Positions 1-8,797 of a stretch of DNA of 64,000 bases are shown piece by piece (position 1 is the stretch's first letter; each line of letters starts with the position of its first letter). This stretch comes from Streptomyces ochraceiscleroticus (GTDB lineage: Bacteria > Actinomycetota > Actinomycetes > Streptomycetales > Streptomycetaceae). Where the stretch lies: assembly GCF_000720485.1 (NCBI RefSeq), contig NZ_JOAX01000005.1, forward strand, positions 124,001 through 188,000, written 5' to 3'. The notes below the pieces were generated by a model. That model saw only the letters and a program-made list of their open reading frames with translations. It was not told where the DNA came from and ran no database searches. Both the position numbers and the translations under genes were made by a program.

Positions 1-1
1 C

Positions 2-214
2 GAGGGCCTCTCCGAAAAGGACGCCTACCTGAAGGCGGTCGAGGTCCACAACGACCTCATGCACCGCTTCGAAGCCGAGGCCGCAGCCTTGGCCAGCGAC
101 TGCCCCGTCCCGACCGTGCTGCGCTTCCTGCGCGGAGTGGCCGTATGGGTCGACGGCAACCACTACTGGCACCAGACCAACACCTACCGCTACAGCCTGC
201 CCGACTTCTGGTAA
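2..214 (+). CDS. Terpene cyclase, 3' end (probable 2-methylisoborneol synthase)
   Basis: Only the last 70 codons are present; the gene begins before the window. The visible C-terminus contains WVDGNHYWHQTNTYRY and ends in PDFW, a pattern of actinobacterial class I terpene cyclases in which the helix before the C-terminus carries aromatic residues lining the active site. The metal-binding motifs (DDxxD, NSE) would lie upstream and cannot be checked. The assignment as 2-methylisoborneol synthase comes mainly from context: the next gene is a clear geranyl-diphosphate C-methyltransferase, which in streptomycetes is paired with this cyclase. The stop TAA is 17 nt before the methyltransferase start, so the two are co-transcribed. 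Confidence 0.75.
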   Translation, partial: EGLSEKDAYLKAVEVHNDLMHRFEAEAAALASDCPVPTVLRFLRGVAVWVDGNHYWHQTNTYRYSLPDFW

Positions 215-231
215 GAGGAATGGACTTATCT

Positions 232-1116
232 GTGACCAGCACCGAGTTCAGCACCATGAACGGCACCTCCGCCTTCGTCCCCGCCCCGGCATCGCCCTAC
301 CAGGGTGAGATCGCCCGTTACTGGGATCAGGAGGCCAGGCCCGTCAACCTGCGTCTCGGCGACGTCGACGGGCTCTACCACCACCACTACGGCATCGGCG
401 ACGTCGACCACGCCGCCCTCGGGGACGCCGACGCCGGCGACTACGAGAAGAAGCTGATCGCCGAGCTCCACCGCCTGGAGTCGGCGCAGGCCGAATACCT
501 CCTGGACCATCTCGGCTCCATCGGGCGTGACGACACGCTCGTGGACGCCGGCTGCGGCCGGGGCGGTTCGATGGTCATGGCCCACCAACGGTTCGGATGC
601 AAGGTCGAGGGCGTCACCCTGTCGGCCAAGCAGGCCGACTTCGCCAACCAGCGCGCCCACGAACTCGGCATCGAGGACCACGTCCGGGCGCGTGTGTGCA
701 ACATGCTCGACACGCCGTTCAGGACGGGGCAGGCCGCGGCCTCGTGGAACAACGAGTCGACCATGTACGTCGACCTGCACGACCTCTTCGCCGAGCACTC
801 CCGCATCCTCGGGGTGGGCGGCCGCTACGTGACCATCACCGGCTGCTGGAACCCGCGTCACGGCCAGCCCTCGAAGTGGGTCTCCCAGATCAACGCGCAC
901 TTCGAGTGCAACATCCACTCCCGCCGGGAGTACCTGCGCGCCATGGCCGACAACCGTCTCGTACCGCAGGCCGTCATCGACCTGACTGCCGCGACCCTGC
1001 CCTACTGGGAGCTGCGAGCGACGTCTTCCCTGGTCACCGGCATCGAAGAGGCGTTCATCAACTCCTACAAGGACGGCTCCTTCCAGTACGTCCTGATCGC
1101 AGCCGACCGCGTCTGA
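232..1116 (+). CDS. Geranyl diphosphate 2-C-methyltransferase
   Basis: SAM-dependent enzyme that methylates C2 of geranyl diphosphate, giving the C11 precursor of the earthy odorant 2-methylisoborneol. The 294-residue protein carries the SAM motif DAGCGRGGSM (about residues 103-112) and conserved stretches such as ARPVNLRLGDVDGLYHHHYG and SWNNESTMYVDLHDLF that match the Streptomyces enzyme (S. coelicolor SCO7701 type) almost throughout. Start choice: GTG at 232 places the N-terminus level with known homologues and has GAGGA at 215-219. ATG at 220 sits directly on the ribosome-binding site and would add a TTA leucine codon (226-228). It is co-transcribed with the terpene cyclase upstream. A hairpin terminator follows the stop. 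Confidence 0.93.
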   Translation: MTSTEFSTMNGTSAFVPAPASPYQGEIARYWDQEARPVNLRLGDVDGLYHHHYGIGDVDHAALGDADAGDYEKKLIAELHRLESAQAEYLLDHLGSIGRDDTLVDAGCGRGGSMVMAHQRFGCKVEGVTLSAKQADFANQRAHELGIEDHVRARVCNMLDTPFRTGQAAASWNNESTMYVDLHDLFAEHSRILGVGGRYVTITGCWNPRHGQPSKWVSQINAHFECNIHSRREYLRAMADNRLVPQAVIDLTAATLPYWELRATSSLVTGIEEAFINSYKDGSFQYVLIAADRV

Positions 1117-1132
1117 CCGCTCGCCGACGACT

Positions 1133-1170
1133 GAAAGGGCCGGCCCCCTCCCCGACGCTCCGGCCCTTTC
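1133..1170. terminator. Bidirectional hairpin terminator
   Basis: An 11-bp perfect stem (GAAAGGGCCGG at 1133-1143 pairing with 1160-1170) with a 16-nt loop lies between the convergent methyltransferase and flavoprotein genes. It can serve both strands. Confidence 0.7.
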
Positions 1171-1202
1171 GCAACGTCACCAGGACGGCTTCCCCGGTTC
1201 GC

Positions 1203-3968
1203 TCAACTACCCGCGCTCCTGGCGTAGGCCCGCACATCGGCATCCGCGTCCGCCGTCGCGGAACGCAGCGCCTCGCGCGCCGCGGACGAGCCTTCGGCAT
1301 GATCCAGCAGCGCGAGGACGGCCGCCTTGCGGACATCGGCGTGCGGGTCACCCAACGCCGAACGCAGCGCCGGCAAGGCCACGGAAACGGCTGCCGACGA
1401 CAGGGCCGTCGCCGCGCCCTGACGGATTTGCCAGGAGACTTCCGTGCGCAGGAATTCGGCGGCCACCGTGTCGTACGGCGGGACGCAACCGCATCGGGAG
1501 AGGGCAGCCAAGGCCGCCGCACGAACGAGCACGTCCGCGTCGTCCAGGAACGGGACCAACAGGTCCCGCAGGACGTCCGGATCGCCGCCGACCGTGCCGA
1601 GGGCCCTGGCGGCCGCCACGCGTACCTCGCGCCGCTCGTCCTGGGCCGCCAACGCCAGTTCCCCGCCCGCGTCGACCGAGACCAGAGCCCGGACCGCCTC
1701 CAGGCGTACCTCCACCGACGTGTCCCGCAGGGCCTTCGCGTAGTGTCCCGGTTCCCCCAGGCGCAGGGCACGCAGGATGTCGAGCGAGGCCGCTCGGACG
1801 GTTGCGTCCGAGGACGACAGTGCGGTGGTCAGGGCGTCCCGCAGCGCGGGGCCGGGGTCAAGGACCTCGACCATTTCGCGCAGTGATTCCGCTGCCGCCC
1901 GCCGTACGTCCGCGACCTCGTCGCGGAGGGCATGGGCTAGCGCCAGGCCCGTACCGTCGGGGGCTGTCTCGGTGAGCGTGGCGACGGCCGCTCGCCGGAC
2001 GGCCGGGTCGGGGTCGTTCAAGTACGGCCGCAGCTCGGCGAGTTCCGTCGCCGTATCGGCCAGGGCCAGGAGCTCCAGGATACGTGGGGAGTCCGCGAGG
2101 TCCGCTGCCGGACCGGGGTGGGGGTGCGCGTGCGCGGGTGTGGTGATCCGGGCTTCCGGCGCGCGCTCGCGCGGGCCTGCCGTGGCGACCTGTTCGGGGT
2201 GGACCTGGCCGATGTGGCGCGACGGCCCGCCGGTCGGTGTGAAGTCCGGCAGGGGAACGACGTACGGCGACACGGGACGGGCTGTGAACTCCATCCGCCC
2301 GCCGTTCCCCTTGCGCAGGTCGAGGTGGTACAGCCACTCCTCGTCGTCGCGCCGCGGGTGGTCGGTGCGCTCGTGGTACAGGCCCCAGCGGCTCTCGGTA
2401 CGCGCCAGTGACGAGCGGGCCGCCATCTCCGCGCAGTCGCGGATGAAGGAGACTTCGGCGCAGCGCATGAGTTCGTGCGGGGTGGTGGCGCCCATCTCGG
2501 CGATGTCGGCTCGCATGCGGTCGAATGCCTCGATCGCGAGGGAGAGCCGGGCACCGCTCTTGGGCGGTGCGACGTAGTCGTTGACGAAGCGGCGGAGTTT
2601 GTACTCGACCTGGGGCTGGGGCGGGCCGTGCGGGTTGCGCAGCGGCCGGTAGATGAGTTCGTGCGCCTCGGCGAGCTGCTGCCGGTCCAGTTCACCCTCG
2701 TACGGCCGCAACGCTGCCGCGTCCGCGCCGGCCAGTTCGCCGTAGACGAAGGCTCCGATCATGTAATTGTGCGGGACGCAGGCGAGGTCTCCGGCCGCGT
2801 ACAGCCCGGGGACGGTGGTGCGGCCGTGGTCGTCGACCCGGACGCCCGACGCCGAATGGCCGCCGCACAGCCCGATTTCGGAGATGTGCATCTCGATGTC
2901 ATGGGTGCGGTAGTCGTGGCCGCGTCCGGCGTGGAAGGTACCGCGAGTGGGGCGTTCCGTGGTGTGGAGGATGTTCTCCAGGGCGGTGACGGACTCCTGT
3001 GGGAGGTGGCTCAGTTTGAGGTAGACCGGACCGCGGTCGGAGGCGGTCTCCGCGGCGAACTCGGACATCATCTGGCCGGACCAGTAGTCGGAGTCGACGA
3101 AGCGTTCACCGTGCCGGTTGACCTGGTAGCCGCCGAAGGGGTTGGCGACGTACGCGCAGGCGGGGCCGTTGTAGTCCTTGATGAGCGGGTTGATCTGGAA
3201 GCATTCGATGCCGGTCAGGTCGGCACCCGCGTGGTAGGCCATGGCGTAGCCGTCGCCGGCATTGGTGGGGTTCTCGTACGTGCCGTAGAGGTAACCGCTG
3301 GCGGGAAGGCCGAGCCGGCCGCAGGCTCCGGTGGCGAGGATGACACCGCCCGCGCGGACGGTGGTGAAGCGGCCGGTACGGGTGTGGAAGGCGGCGGCGC
3401 CGACCGCCCGCCCGTTCGCGGTGAGGACGCGGACGGGCATCAGCCGGTTCTCGATGCGGATGCGTTCCCGCATCTCGCGTCGGCGCAACTGCCGGTAGAG
3501 GACCTTCTTGATGTCCTTGCCCTCGGGCATGGGCAGCACGTACGAGCCGGAGCGGTGGACCCGGCGTACGGCGTACTCGCCGTACTCGTCCTTCTCGAAC
3601 TTGACGCCATAGCTCTCCAGCCGCTTGACCATGGCGTAGCCGCGGGTCGCGGTCTGGCGGACCGTGGTCTGGTCGACGATGCCGTCGTTGGCGCGGGTGA
3701 TCTCGGCAACGTAGTCGTCGGGTTCGGCACGGCCGGGGATGACCGCGTTGTTGACGCCGTCCATGCCCATGGCGAGGGCTCCGGAGTGCCGCACATGTGC
3801 CTTCTCCAGCAGGAGGACGTCGGCGCCGTGCTCGGCCGCGGTGAGGGCGGCCATCGTACCCGCGGTGCCGCCGCCGATGACGAGGACGTCGCAGGTCAGC
3901 TCGTCGGCGTCGGCGATGTCCGGGATCCGGAACGGAGCGTGGGGCGGTGAATCGGGAGGAGCAGACAT
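1203..3968 (-). CDS. AprA-like FAD oxidoreductase fused to C-terminal HEAT repeats
   Basis: The 921-residue protein has two parts. Residues about 1-600 form an FAD-dependent oxidoreductase of the fumarate reductase / adenylylsulfate reductase alpha-subunit superfamily: dinucleotide-binding VIGGGTAGTMAAL near residue 31, LLLEKAHVRHSGALA after it, and the FAD-site GLYAAGDLACVPHNYMIGAF near residue 390. Residues about 620-921 are alpha-helical HEAT/PBS-lyase-type repeats (recurring DPDPAVRRAA, DEVADVRRAA and DTSVEVRLEA patterns). It is the last gene of a minus-strand operon with a dicluster ferredoxin and an SsuABC-like importer, starting 35 nt after the ATPase stop. By family it should transfer electrons between the ferredoxin and a small substrate in the cytoplasm. 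The substrate is unknown; an oxidised sulfur compound is a guess from AprA similarity and the importer type. Confidence 0.85.
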   Translation of the reverse strand: MSAPPDSPPHAPFRIPDIADADELTCDVLVIGGGTAGTMAALTAAEHGADVLLLEKAHVRHSGALAMGMDGVNNAVIPGRAEPDDYVAEITRANDGIVDQTTVRQTATRGYAMVKRLESYGVKFEKDEYGEYAVRRVHRSGSYVLPMPEGKDIKKVLYRQLRRREMRERIRIENRLMPVRVLTANGRAVGAAAFHTRTGRFTTVRAGGVILATGACGRLGLPASGYLYGTYENPTNAGDGYAMAYHAGADLTGIECFQINPLIKDYNGPACAYVANPFGGYQVNRHGERFVDSDYWSGQMMSEFAAETASDRGPVYLKLSHLPQESVTALENILHTTERPTRGTFHAGRGHDYRTHDIEMHISEIGLCGGHSASGVRVDDHGRTTVPGLYAAGDLACVPHNYMIGAFVYGELAGADAAALRPYEGELDRQQLAEAHELIYRPLRNPHGPPQPQVEYKLRRFVNDYVAPPKSGARLSLAIEAFDRMRADIAEMGATTPHELMRCAEVSFIRDCAEMAARSSLARTESRWGLYHERTDHPRRDDEEWLYHLDLRKGNGGRMEFTARPVSPYVVPLPDFTPTGGPSRHIGQVHPEQVATAGPRERAPEARITTPAHAHPHPGPAADLADSPRILELLALADTATELAELRPYLNDPDPAVRRAAVATLTETAPDGTGLALAHALRDEVADVRRAAAESLREMVEVLDPGPALRDALTTALSSSDATVRAASLDILRALRLGEPGHYAKALRDTSVEVRLEAVRALVSVDAGGELALAAQDERREVRVAAARALGTVGGDPDVLRDLLVPFLDDADVLVRAAALAALSRCGCVPPYDTVAAEFLRTEVSWQIRQGAATALSSAAVSVALPALRSALGDPHADVRKAAVLALLDHAEGSSAAREALRSATADADADVRAYARSAGS

Positions 3969-4003
3969 GGGGAAGCGGCCTTCCGGGAGTGCGCGGGCGG
4001 GGA

Positions 4004-4822
4004 TCAGAGGGCGTCAAGAACGGCGCGGCGCAGAGCGCGGGTGTCGGGGTGCTCGTGCGCCGTACGGTCGCGGGGCCGGGGGACGTCGTACAGCCGCACG
4101 GGCTGCTCACCGTCGCCCGGTGCACTCCGCAGGAGCGCGACGCGGTCGCCGAGGAACAGGGCCTCGTCGACGTCGTGGGTGACGAAGACGACGGTGGTGC
4201 CGCTGTCCGCGACGACGTCCACCAGCAGTTGTTGCATCGCGGCGCGGGTCTGGGCGTCGAGGGCGCCGAACGGCTCGTCCATCAGCAGGGCGCGCGGCGC
4301 TCCCGCCAGTGCCCGGGCGAGCTGAGCGCGCTGGCGCTGACCGCCGGACACCTGGTGCGGCCAGCGTTTCTCGTAACCCCGCAGTCCGACCCTGGCCAGC
4401 CAGTCCTGAGCCTGTGTACGGCGCTTCGTACGCGGCACGCCGCGGATGGCGAGGGGGAGTTCGACGTTGCGGAGGAGGCTGCGCCAGGGCAGCAGCGCGT
4501 CGTCCTGGAACATCAGGGCCCGGTCGGCGGAGGGACCGGTGAGGGAACGCTCGTCCTGGCTGAGGGTGCCGCGCAGCGGGGGCAGCAGCCCTGCGAGGGT
4601 GCGCAGCAGCGTCGACTTACCGCAGCCGGAGGGACCGACGACGGTGAGGAGTTCCCCGGGCGCGACGGTCAGCTCCAGTCCGCGCAGAACGGGGTCCGCG
4701 CCGGCTCCGCGGTGTCCCAGAGTGCCGCCGGAGACCGTCAGGCGGACGCCGTCGACGGTCTGCCGTGCTGCGGGCTCGGTGGCGGCCGTGGCCACGTCCG
4801 TGGTCGTGGTCGTGTCGGTCAT
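4004..4822 (-). CDS. ABC transporter ATP-binding protein, SsuB/TauB type
   Basis: Cytoplasmic ATPase of a nitrate/sulfonate/taurine-family importer, 272 residues. Walker A GPSGCGKST, signature VSGGQRQRAQLARAL, Walker B LLMDEPFGALD and the switch His in VTHDVDEA are all present. The ATG at 4822 overlaps the permease stop by 4 nt (ATGA), showing translational coupling. Longer upstream reading has no ribosome site and runs inside the permease. The partners are the permease at 4819-5664 and the lipoprotein at 5661-7076. The ligand cannot be told from the ATPase. Confidence 0.93.
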   Translation of the reverse strand: MTDTTTTTDVATAATEPAARQTVDGVRLTVSGGTLGHRGAGADPVLRGLELTVAPGELLTVVGPSGCGKSTLLRTLAGLLPPLRGTLSQDERSLTGPSADRALMFQDDALLPWRSLLRNVELPLAIRGVPRTKRRTQAQDWLARVGLRGYEKRWPHQVSGGQRQRAQLARALAGAPRALLMDEPFGALDAQTRAAMQQLLVDVVADSGTTVVFVTHDVDEALFLGDRVALLRSAPGDGEQPVRLYDVPRPRDRTAHEHPDTRALRRAVLDAL

Positions 4823-5664
4823 GCGCGGGCTCCCTTCTCGGCATCGTCCTGCGGCAGCCACCGGGTGACGCGGCGGCCGAGAAGTTCTACGGCCGAGGAG
4901 GTGAGCCATCCCAGTGCGCCGATGGTCACCATGCCGACGAACACCCCCGGATAGTCGACGAGCGTGTAGTCCTGCCAGGTGCGGTAACCGACGCCGTACT
5001 CACCGGAAATCATCTCGGCGGCGATCACGCAGATCCAGGCGACCCCGATGCCGACGGACAGCCCGCCGAAGACGCCGGGCAGCGCGCCCGGCAGGACAAC
5101 ACCGGCCAGGACCCGGAAGCGGCCGCCGCCCATGGTGCGCACCGCCTCCTCCCAGTTGGGTGACAGCGCGCGGACGGCGTGCCGGGTGCTGACGACGACG
5201 GGGAAGTAGGCCGCGGCGAAGGTGATCGCCGTGATGCCCTGCTCATTGCTGGGGAACAGCAGAATGGCGACCGGGACCAGGGCGATCGCCGGCACGGGCC
5301 TGGCCGCTTCGAGCAACGGGCGCAGCAGGTCGGACACCGTACGGGAGCGGGCGAGAGCGACACCGGTGGCAATGCCCGCGACGGCGGCCAGGGCGAACCC
5401 GGCCAGCACCCGGGTCAGGCTGCTGCCCAGATCCCGCCAGTACGCGTCCGCGGTGACGCGCGCGCCGAACGCGGAGACGACGTCCGTGGCGGACGGCAAC
5501 CGCCCGAAGCGCAGCCACAGTTCGACGTCCAGGGTGGTCAGTAGCTGCCACAGCCCCAGCCCGGCGAGGAGCGAGACGGTGCGCAGCGCGAGCGACCGGG
5601 CCCGCACAGAGGTGATCTTGCTGGGAAGGGCCCGTCTGCTCAGGAGCTTCGGAACGCTGTTCAT
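4819..5664 (-). CDS. ABC transporter permease, SsuC/TauC type
   Basis: Integral membrane subunit of the importer, 281 residues. It starts at ATG 5664, which overlaps the stop of the lipoprotein gene by 4 nt. There are about six predicted membrane segments, beginning near residue 28 (TVSLLAGLGLWQLL). The cytoplasmic EAA loop that docks on the ATPase is visible as EEAVRTMGGGRFRVLAGVVLPGA read in two halves (EEAVRTMGGG, then VLPGALPGVF). It belongs to the BPD_transp_1 family typical of sulfonate, taurine, nitrate and thiamine-precursor importers. Confidence 0.92.
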   Translation of the reverse strand: MNSVPKLLSRRALPSKITSVRARSLALRTVSLLAGLGLWQLLTTLDVELWLRFGRLPSATDVVSAFGARVTADAYWRDLGSSLTRVLAGFALAAVAGIATGVALARSRTVSDLLRPLLEAARPVPAIALVPVAILLFPSNEQGITAITFAAAYFPVVVSTRHAVRALSPNWEEAVRTMGGGRFRVLAGVVLPGALPGVFGGLSVGIGVAWICVIAAEMISGEYGVGYRTWQDYTLVDYPGVFVGMVTIGALGWLTSSAVELLGRRVTRWLPQDDAEKGARA

Positions 5665-7076
5665 TCCGCCCGCCCCTCGGCCGCGGCCTTCAGCGCGGTG
5701 GCATAACTGACGGTACGCGCGCCCTTGTGCTCCGCCCTCCAGAAGCGCGCCGCGGACGAGGTGACGAACGGGTGCAGTGCGCCATTGGCGTCCTGCACCC
5801 ACACGGCCGCCTCGGCGAACCACCGCGTACCGGTCTTCGCGTCCGGCACGTAGGCGGCACGTACCTCCGCACGGTGCGCGGCGACATAGCGCAGTACCGC
5901 GGTCGGGTCCTTGAAGGCGCGTGTGCTGTCGGCACCCTTGAGCCACACCTCGCCCGCGAGGGCCGGGTCACCGGGCAGCGCGGCCGGGTTGGAGGTGTTA
6001 CGCAGTGCGCTGCGGTAGCCGCTCGCCTTCCCGTACGTCGACTTCAGATGGCTGTCATCGACAAAGGCGTCCACGTCGACCTTCTCGATGACGCCCTGCT
6101 TGCGGAGCAGCGACGCGTCCTTCTTCAGTGCGTCGACGAATGCCGGCTTGATGGTGGGGTCGAAGGTGGCGATGCCGTTGGCGCCGTTGTAGAGGTGGAC
6201 GACCTCGGGGGGCAGTCCCGTCGCCTTCGCCACCTGGCGAGCCGCGGCGAGGGGCTCGTCGTGCAGATAGTCGGTCGCCGCGCGTTGTGCCCGCAGGAAC
6301 GCGCGCACCACCCGCGGGCTGTCCTCGGCGAACTCCCCGCGGGCAGTCACACCGTGGAACGTCGGAAGGCCCAGCTCGGCCCCGTCGTACAGTGCTCTGG
6401 CCTCTCCTCGGTGGACCAGTAGCCCGGGCCAGGCGACGAACTGCGACAGTGCGTCCGCGCTGCCCGATTCCAGTGCCGACGCGCCGACCGCGGGCTGCTG
6501 GTTGAGTTTGCGTATGCCGCTCTCGGGGGCGATCCCGGCACGACCGAGGGCACGTACCAGTGTTCCGTCCGCGGCGGATCCCTCGCTGGTGGACACCTTC
6601 TTACCGCGCAGGTCCTCGACGTTCTTCAGCCCCGAACCCGGGCGGGTGACGATCGTGTTGAGGGCGCCCTTGGTGTTGTACCCGGTGACCGACACCAGCC
6701 GGTTGGGGCTGCCGAGCTGTTCGCCGCGGGCGGCGTTGATGAGCAGCGGAAAGTCGCCCATCGAACCGATGTCGACCTTGCCCGCCGTCATCTGTGCCGT
6801 AATGGGGGCGCCAGTGGCGTAGTCCTGCCACTTCACTTCGTACGTACGGCCTTCGCGCTTGCCGAGCGCACGCAGTTCGCGTTCGAAGTAGCCGCGCGCT
6901 CGGAGCAGGGTGCCCGCGGTGACGGTGTTGATGGTTTTGGACTGGTAGCCGACGGTCACGGTCACAGGACCGCCGTCGGATCCAGTGCTGTTGCCGCTCC
7001 CGCACGCCGCGAGCGGCAAGAGCAGTGCGGCGGTCGCGGTGGTACGGGCATACGGACTCGAAAGGAATCTGGGCAT
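5661..7076 (-). CDS. ABC transporter substrate-binding lipoprotein, SsuA/NMT1-like
   Basis: Extracellular solute-binding lipoprotein, 471 residues. A signal peptide with lipobox (LLPLAACGSG, lipidated Cys about residue 25) is followed by a periplasmic-binding fold of the SsuA/TauA/NMT1 kind (VTVGYQSKTINTVTAG; VDIGSMGDFPLLINAARGEQ). It is about 100-150 residues longer than usual SsuA proteins; the extra C-terminal part (from about residue 370, LAGEVWLKGADSTRAF onward) is rich in Trp and basic residues. The start ATG 7076 follows the ferredoxin stop by 14 nt. The ligand probably feeds the flavoprotein encoded in the same operon. Confidence 0.9.
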   Translation of the reverse strand: MPRFLSSPYARTTATAALLLPLAACGSGNSTGSDGGPVTVTVGYQSKTINTVTAGTLLRARGYFERELRALGKREGRTYEVKWQDYATGAPITAQMTAGKVDIGSMGDFPLLINAARGEQLGSPNRLVSVTGYNTKGALNTIVTRPGSGLKNVEDLRGKKVSTSEGSAADGTLVRALGRAGIAPESGIRKLNQQPAVGASALESGSADALSQFVAWPGLLVHRGEARALYDGAELGLPTFHGVTARGEFAEDSPRVVRAFLRAQRAATDYLHDEPLAAARQVAKATGLPPEVVHLYNGANGIATFDPTIKPAFVDALKKDASLLRKQGVIEKVDVDAFVDDSHLKSTYGKASGYRSALRNTSNPAALPGDPALAGEVWLKGADSTRAFKDPTAVLRYVAAHRAEVRAAYVPDAKTGTRWFAEAAVWVQDANGALHPFVTSSAARFWRAEHKGARTVSYATALKAAAEGRAE

Positions 7077-7090
7077 CACTGGTGCTCCTC

Positions 7091-7318
7091 TCACCGGAGC
7101 AGGTAGGGCATGTTGACGGTGACGGCCCCCGTGGGGCAGCGGGCGGCACAGGGGCCGCAGTACCAGCACTCGTCCACGTGCATGTACGCCTTGCCGCTGT
7201 CGGGGTGGATGGCGAGCGAGTCGAGAGGACACATGTCGACGCACAACGTGCAGCCGTCGATGCATTGGGACTCGTCGATGGTCACGGGCACGTCGGCCCG
7301 CTGAGGCACCAGGGCCAC
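7091..7318 (-). CDS. 4Fe-4S dicluster ferredoxin (AprB-like)
   Basis: A 75-residue cytoplasmic electron carrier. It has two cysteine groups: CIDGCTLCVDMCP (about residues 19-31) and CWYCGPCAARCP (about 51-62). The first group has three residues between its first two Cys where a ferredoxin usually has two, as in the small subunit of adenylylsulfate reductase. Together with the flavoprotein at 1203-3968 it makes an AprAB-like pair. It lies between the GntR gene and the importer lipoprotein on the same strand, so the redox partner and importer are co-expressed. Confidence 0.9.
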   Translation of the reverse strand: MALVPQRADVPVTIDESQCIDGCTLCVDMCPLDSLAIHPDSGKAYMHVDECWYCGPCAARCPTGAVTVNMPYLLR

Positions 7319-7375
7319 GGAATCTCCTGCGAGGTGTGGTTCTACGGCGAAGTACGGGGGGTATGGGCAGGCGGT

Positions 7376-8158
7376 CTACGCAGCGCGGTGCAACACCCCG
7401 CTCATGCTGATGCGGTCGCCACGGAAGTGGATGAACTCGAGGTCGACGGGACGCCCGTCGGACAGGTGCGTCAACCGCTCCACCATGAGTACGGCGGCCG
7501 AGCGCGGGGCCTGCAGCACCGCCGCGGAGTGCGCGTCCGCATTGACGGCCTCCAGTGTGATCTGGGCCGTCCCGAGGCGGCAGCCGGTGATCTCTTCCAG
7601 AAGCCGGAAGACGTCGTTGTTCTCCAGGTCGGCACCGAGGAGTTCGATGCCGATGTCCATCGGGATGTAGGTGAGGTCCAAGGACAGCGGCAGCCCGTTC
7701 AACCGCCGCAGCCGCTCCACGTACAGCACCTGGGCGCCGTCCCCACCCGCCAGCCGCAGCCGGTCCGCCACGCAGGCGGGGGCGGGCACGGGGCCCACGG
7801 TCCGTACCTCGTTCGTCACCCGGCCGTGCTCGCGCAGCGTTTCGGCGAGGCCCTGGAGCCGGTCGAGACCGTGTGAGTACTTCCGCGCGACCACGATCGT
7901 GCCGAGCCCCGGCTGACGCTCCACGAGCTGCTCCGCGCGCAGCAGGTCCAGGGCCTGCCGAACGGTGTTGCGCGAGACCCGGTAGGCGGCACGCAAGGTG
8001 TCCTCGTGCGGGAGCACGCCTCCGTCGCGGTCGAAGCCGCCGGCGAGCACCTGGCGGCGCAGCAGGTCCGCAAGCTGCAGCGCTTGGTCGGCGCGGAGCC
8101 TCCGCCGGCGTGCGGCGGCGAGGGGAGCCGGATGTTCGCGGACACGGTCGAGTGACAT
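7376..8158 (-). CDS. GntR-family regulator with UTRA effector domain (HutC subfamily)
   Basis: A 260-residue transcription factor, first gene of the importer/flavoprotein operon. The N-terminal winged helix-turn-helix spans about residues 15-85 (LPHEDTLRAAYRVSRNTVRQ, then LLRAEQLVERQPGLGTIV). The C-terminal UTRA ligand-binding domain follows (RLNGLPLSLDLTYIPMDIG; VERLTHLSDGRPVDLEFIHF). ATG 8158 gives the usual HutC length. HutC members normally repress their own operon and release it on binding a pathway metabolite, so a ligand related to the importer substrate is likely. A 57-nt gap separates it from the ferredoxin gene. Confidence 0.9.
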   Translation of the reverse strand: MSLDRVREHPAPLAAARRRRLRADQALQLADLLRRQVLAGGFDRDGGVLPHEDTLRAAYRVSRNTVRQALDLLRAEQLVERQPGLGTIVVARKYSHGLDRLQGLAETLREHGRVTNEVRTVGPVPAPACVADRLRLAGGDGAQVLYVERLRRLNGLPLSLDLTYIPMDIGIELLGADLENNDVFRLLEEITGCRLGTAQITLEAVNADAHSAAVLQAPRSAAVLMVERLTHLSDGRPVDLEFIHFRGDRISMSGVLHRAA

Positions 8159-8438
8159 GCCAGGGACGCTAGCCCGGCTTCCGTACAGCGGTATTGCCGC
8201 AACATTGCGCCACTCCGCCGCCTCGTTCCTGGCCACTGACCAGCGGTTTTGAGCCTGGCGGCAGCGGATCCGCCACCGGCGCGGCCGGGTGCGCCGACCG
8301 TCGGACACTGTCCGGGACAGGCGGCTGACCAGCATGGACACGAGGTGGGTGTCCGGGACACCCGTTCTCCGTTCCCACCGCGCTCGCCTTGCCCAAGGAT
8401 CGTCCCGACAGCCACCTCGGCCTCATGGAGGGAACAAC

Positions 8439-8690
8439 ATGCGTACTCGTCTCGCGCTTGCCGGTGCCGCGCTGGGGGCCGCCCTGCTGACCGGTACTTC
8501 GGCCGCCACCGCGCAGGCCGCTCCGGTGTCTTCCGACACCAGCACGACGACGGCCGTGGCGTCGGGCGCCTACTCGTGGATCTACGTCGGCACCTATCGC
8601 ACGCACGCCGAGTGCTACGCCGACGGGAAGAATTCCGCCTACTCCCAGTGGGACTGCAAGCCGTCAACGGGAAGTACCAGCTCTGGGTGA
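8439..8690 (+). CDS. Small secreted protein, probably frameshifted near its C-terminus
   Basis: The 83-residue product begins at ATG 8439 after a strong GGAGG site and has a Sec signal peptide (MRTRLALAGAALGAALLTGT, cleavage after AQA). The mature part carries two Cys (HAECYADGK and WDCKP), like the many short Streptomyces secreted proteins of unknown role. As read, it ends in STGSTSSG. In the next frame the same bases encode VNGKYQLWVNDAS and stop at 8704, which resembles the Trp-containing ending expected for this class. A one-base loss near 8661-8663 would explain it. A perfect 13-bp terminator follows at 8767. Confidence 0.7.
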   Translation: MRTRLALAGAALGAALLTGTSAATAQAAPVSSDTSTTTAVASGAYSWIYVGTYRTHAECYADGKNSAYSQWDCKPSTGSTSSG

Positions 8691-8766
8691 ACGACGCATC
8701 GTAACCACGCACTGACGGCCTGACCGCCTCGGGGCGCTCAGCCTCGGCATGCCTCACGGATCACTC

Positions 8767-8797
8767 AACGGCGCTGCACTCCGCGTGCAGCGCCGTT
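8767..8797. terminator. Hairpin terminator
   Basis: Perfect 13-bp stem (AACGGCGCTGCAC pairing with 8785-8797) with a 5-nt loop, downstream of the small secreted protein gene. Confidence 0.75.
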
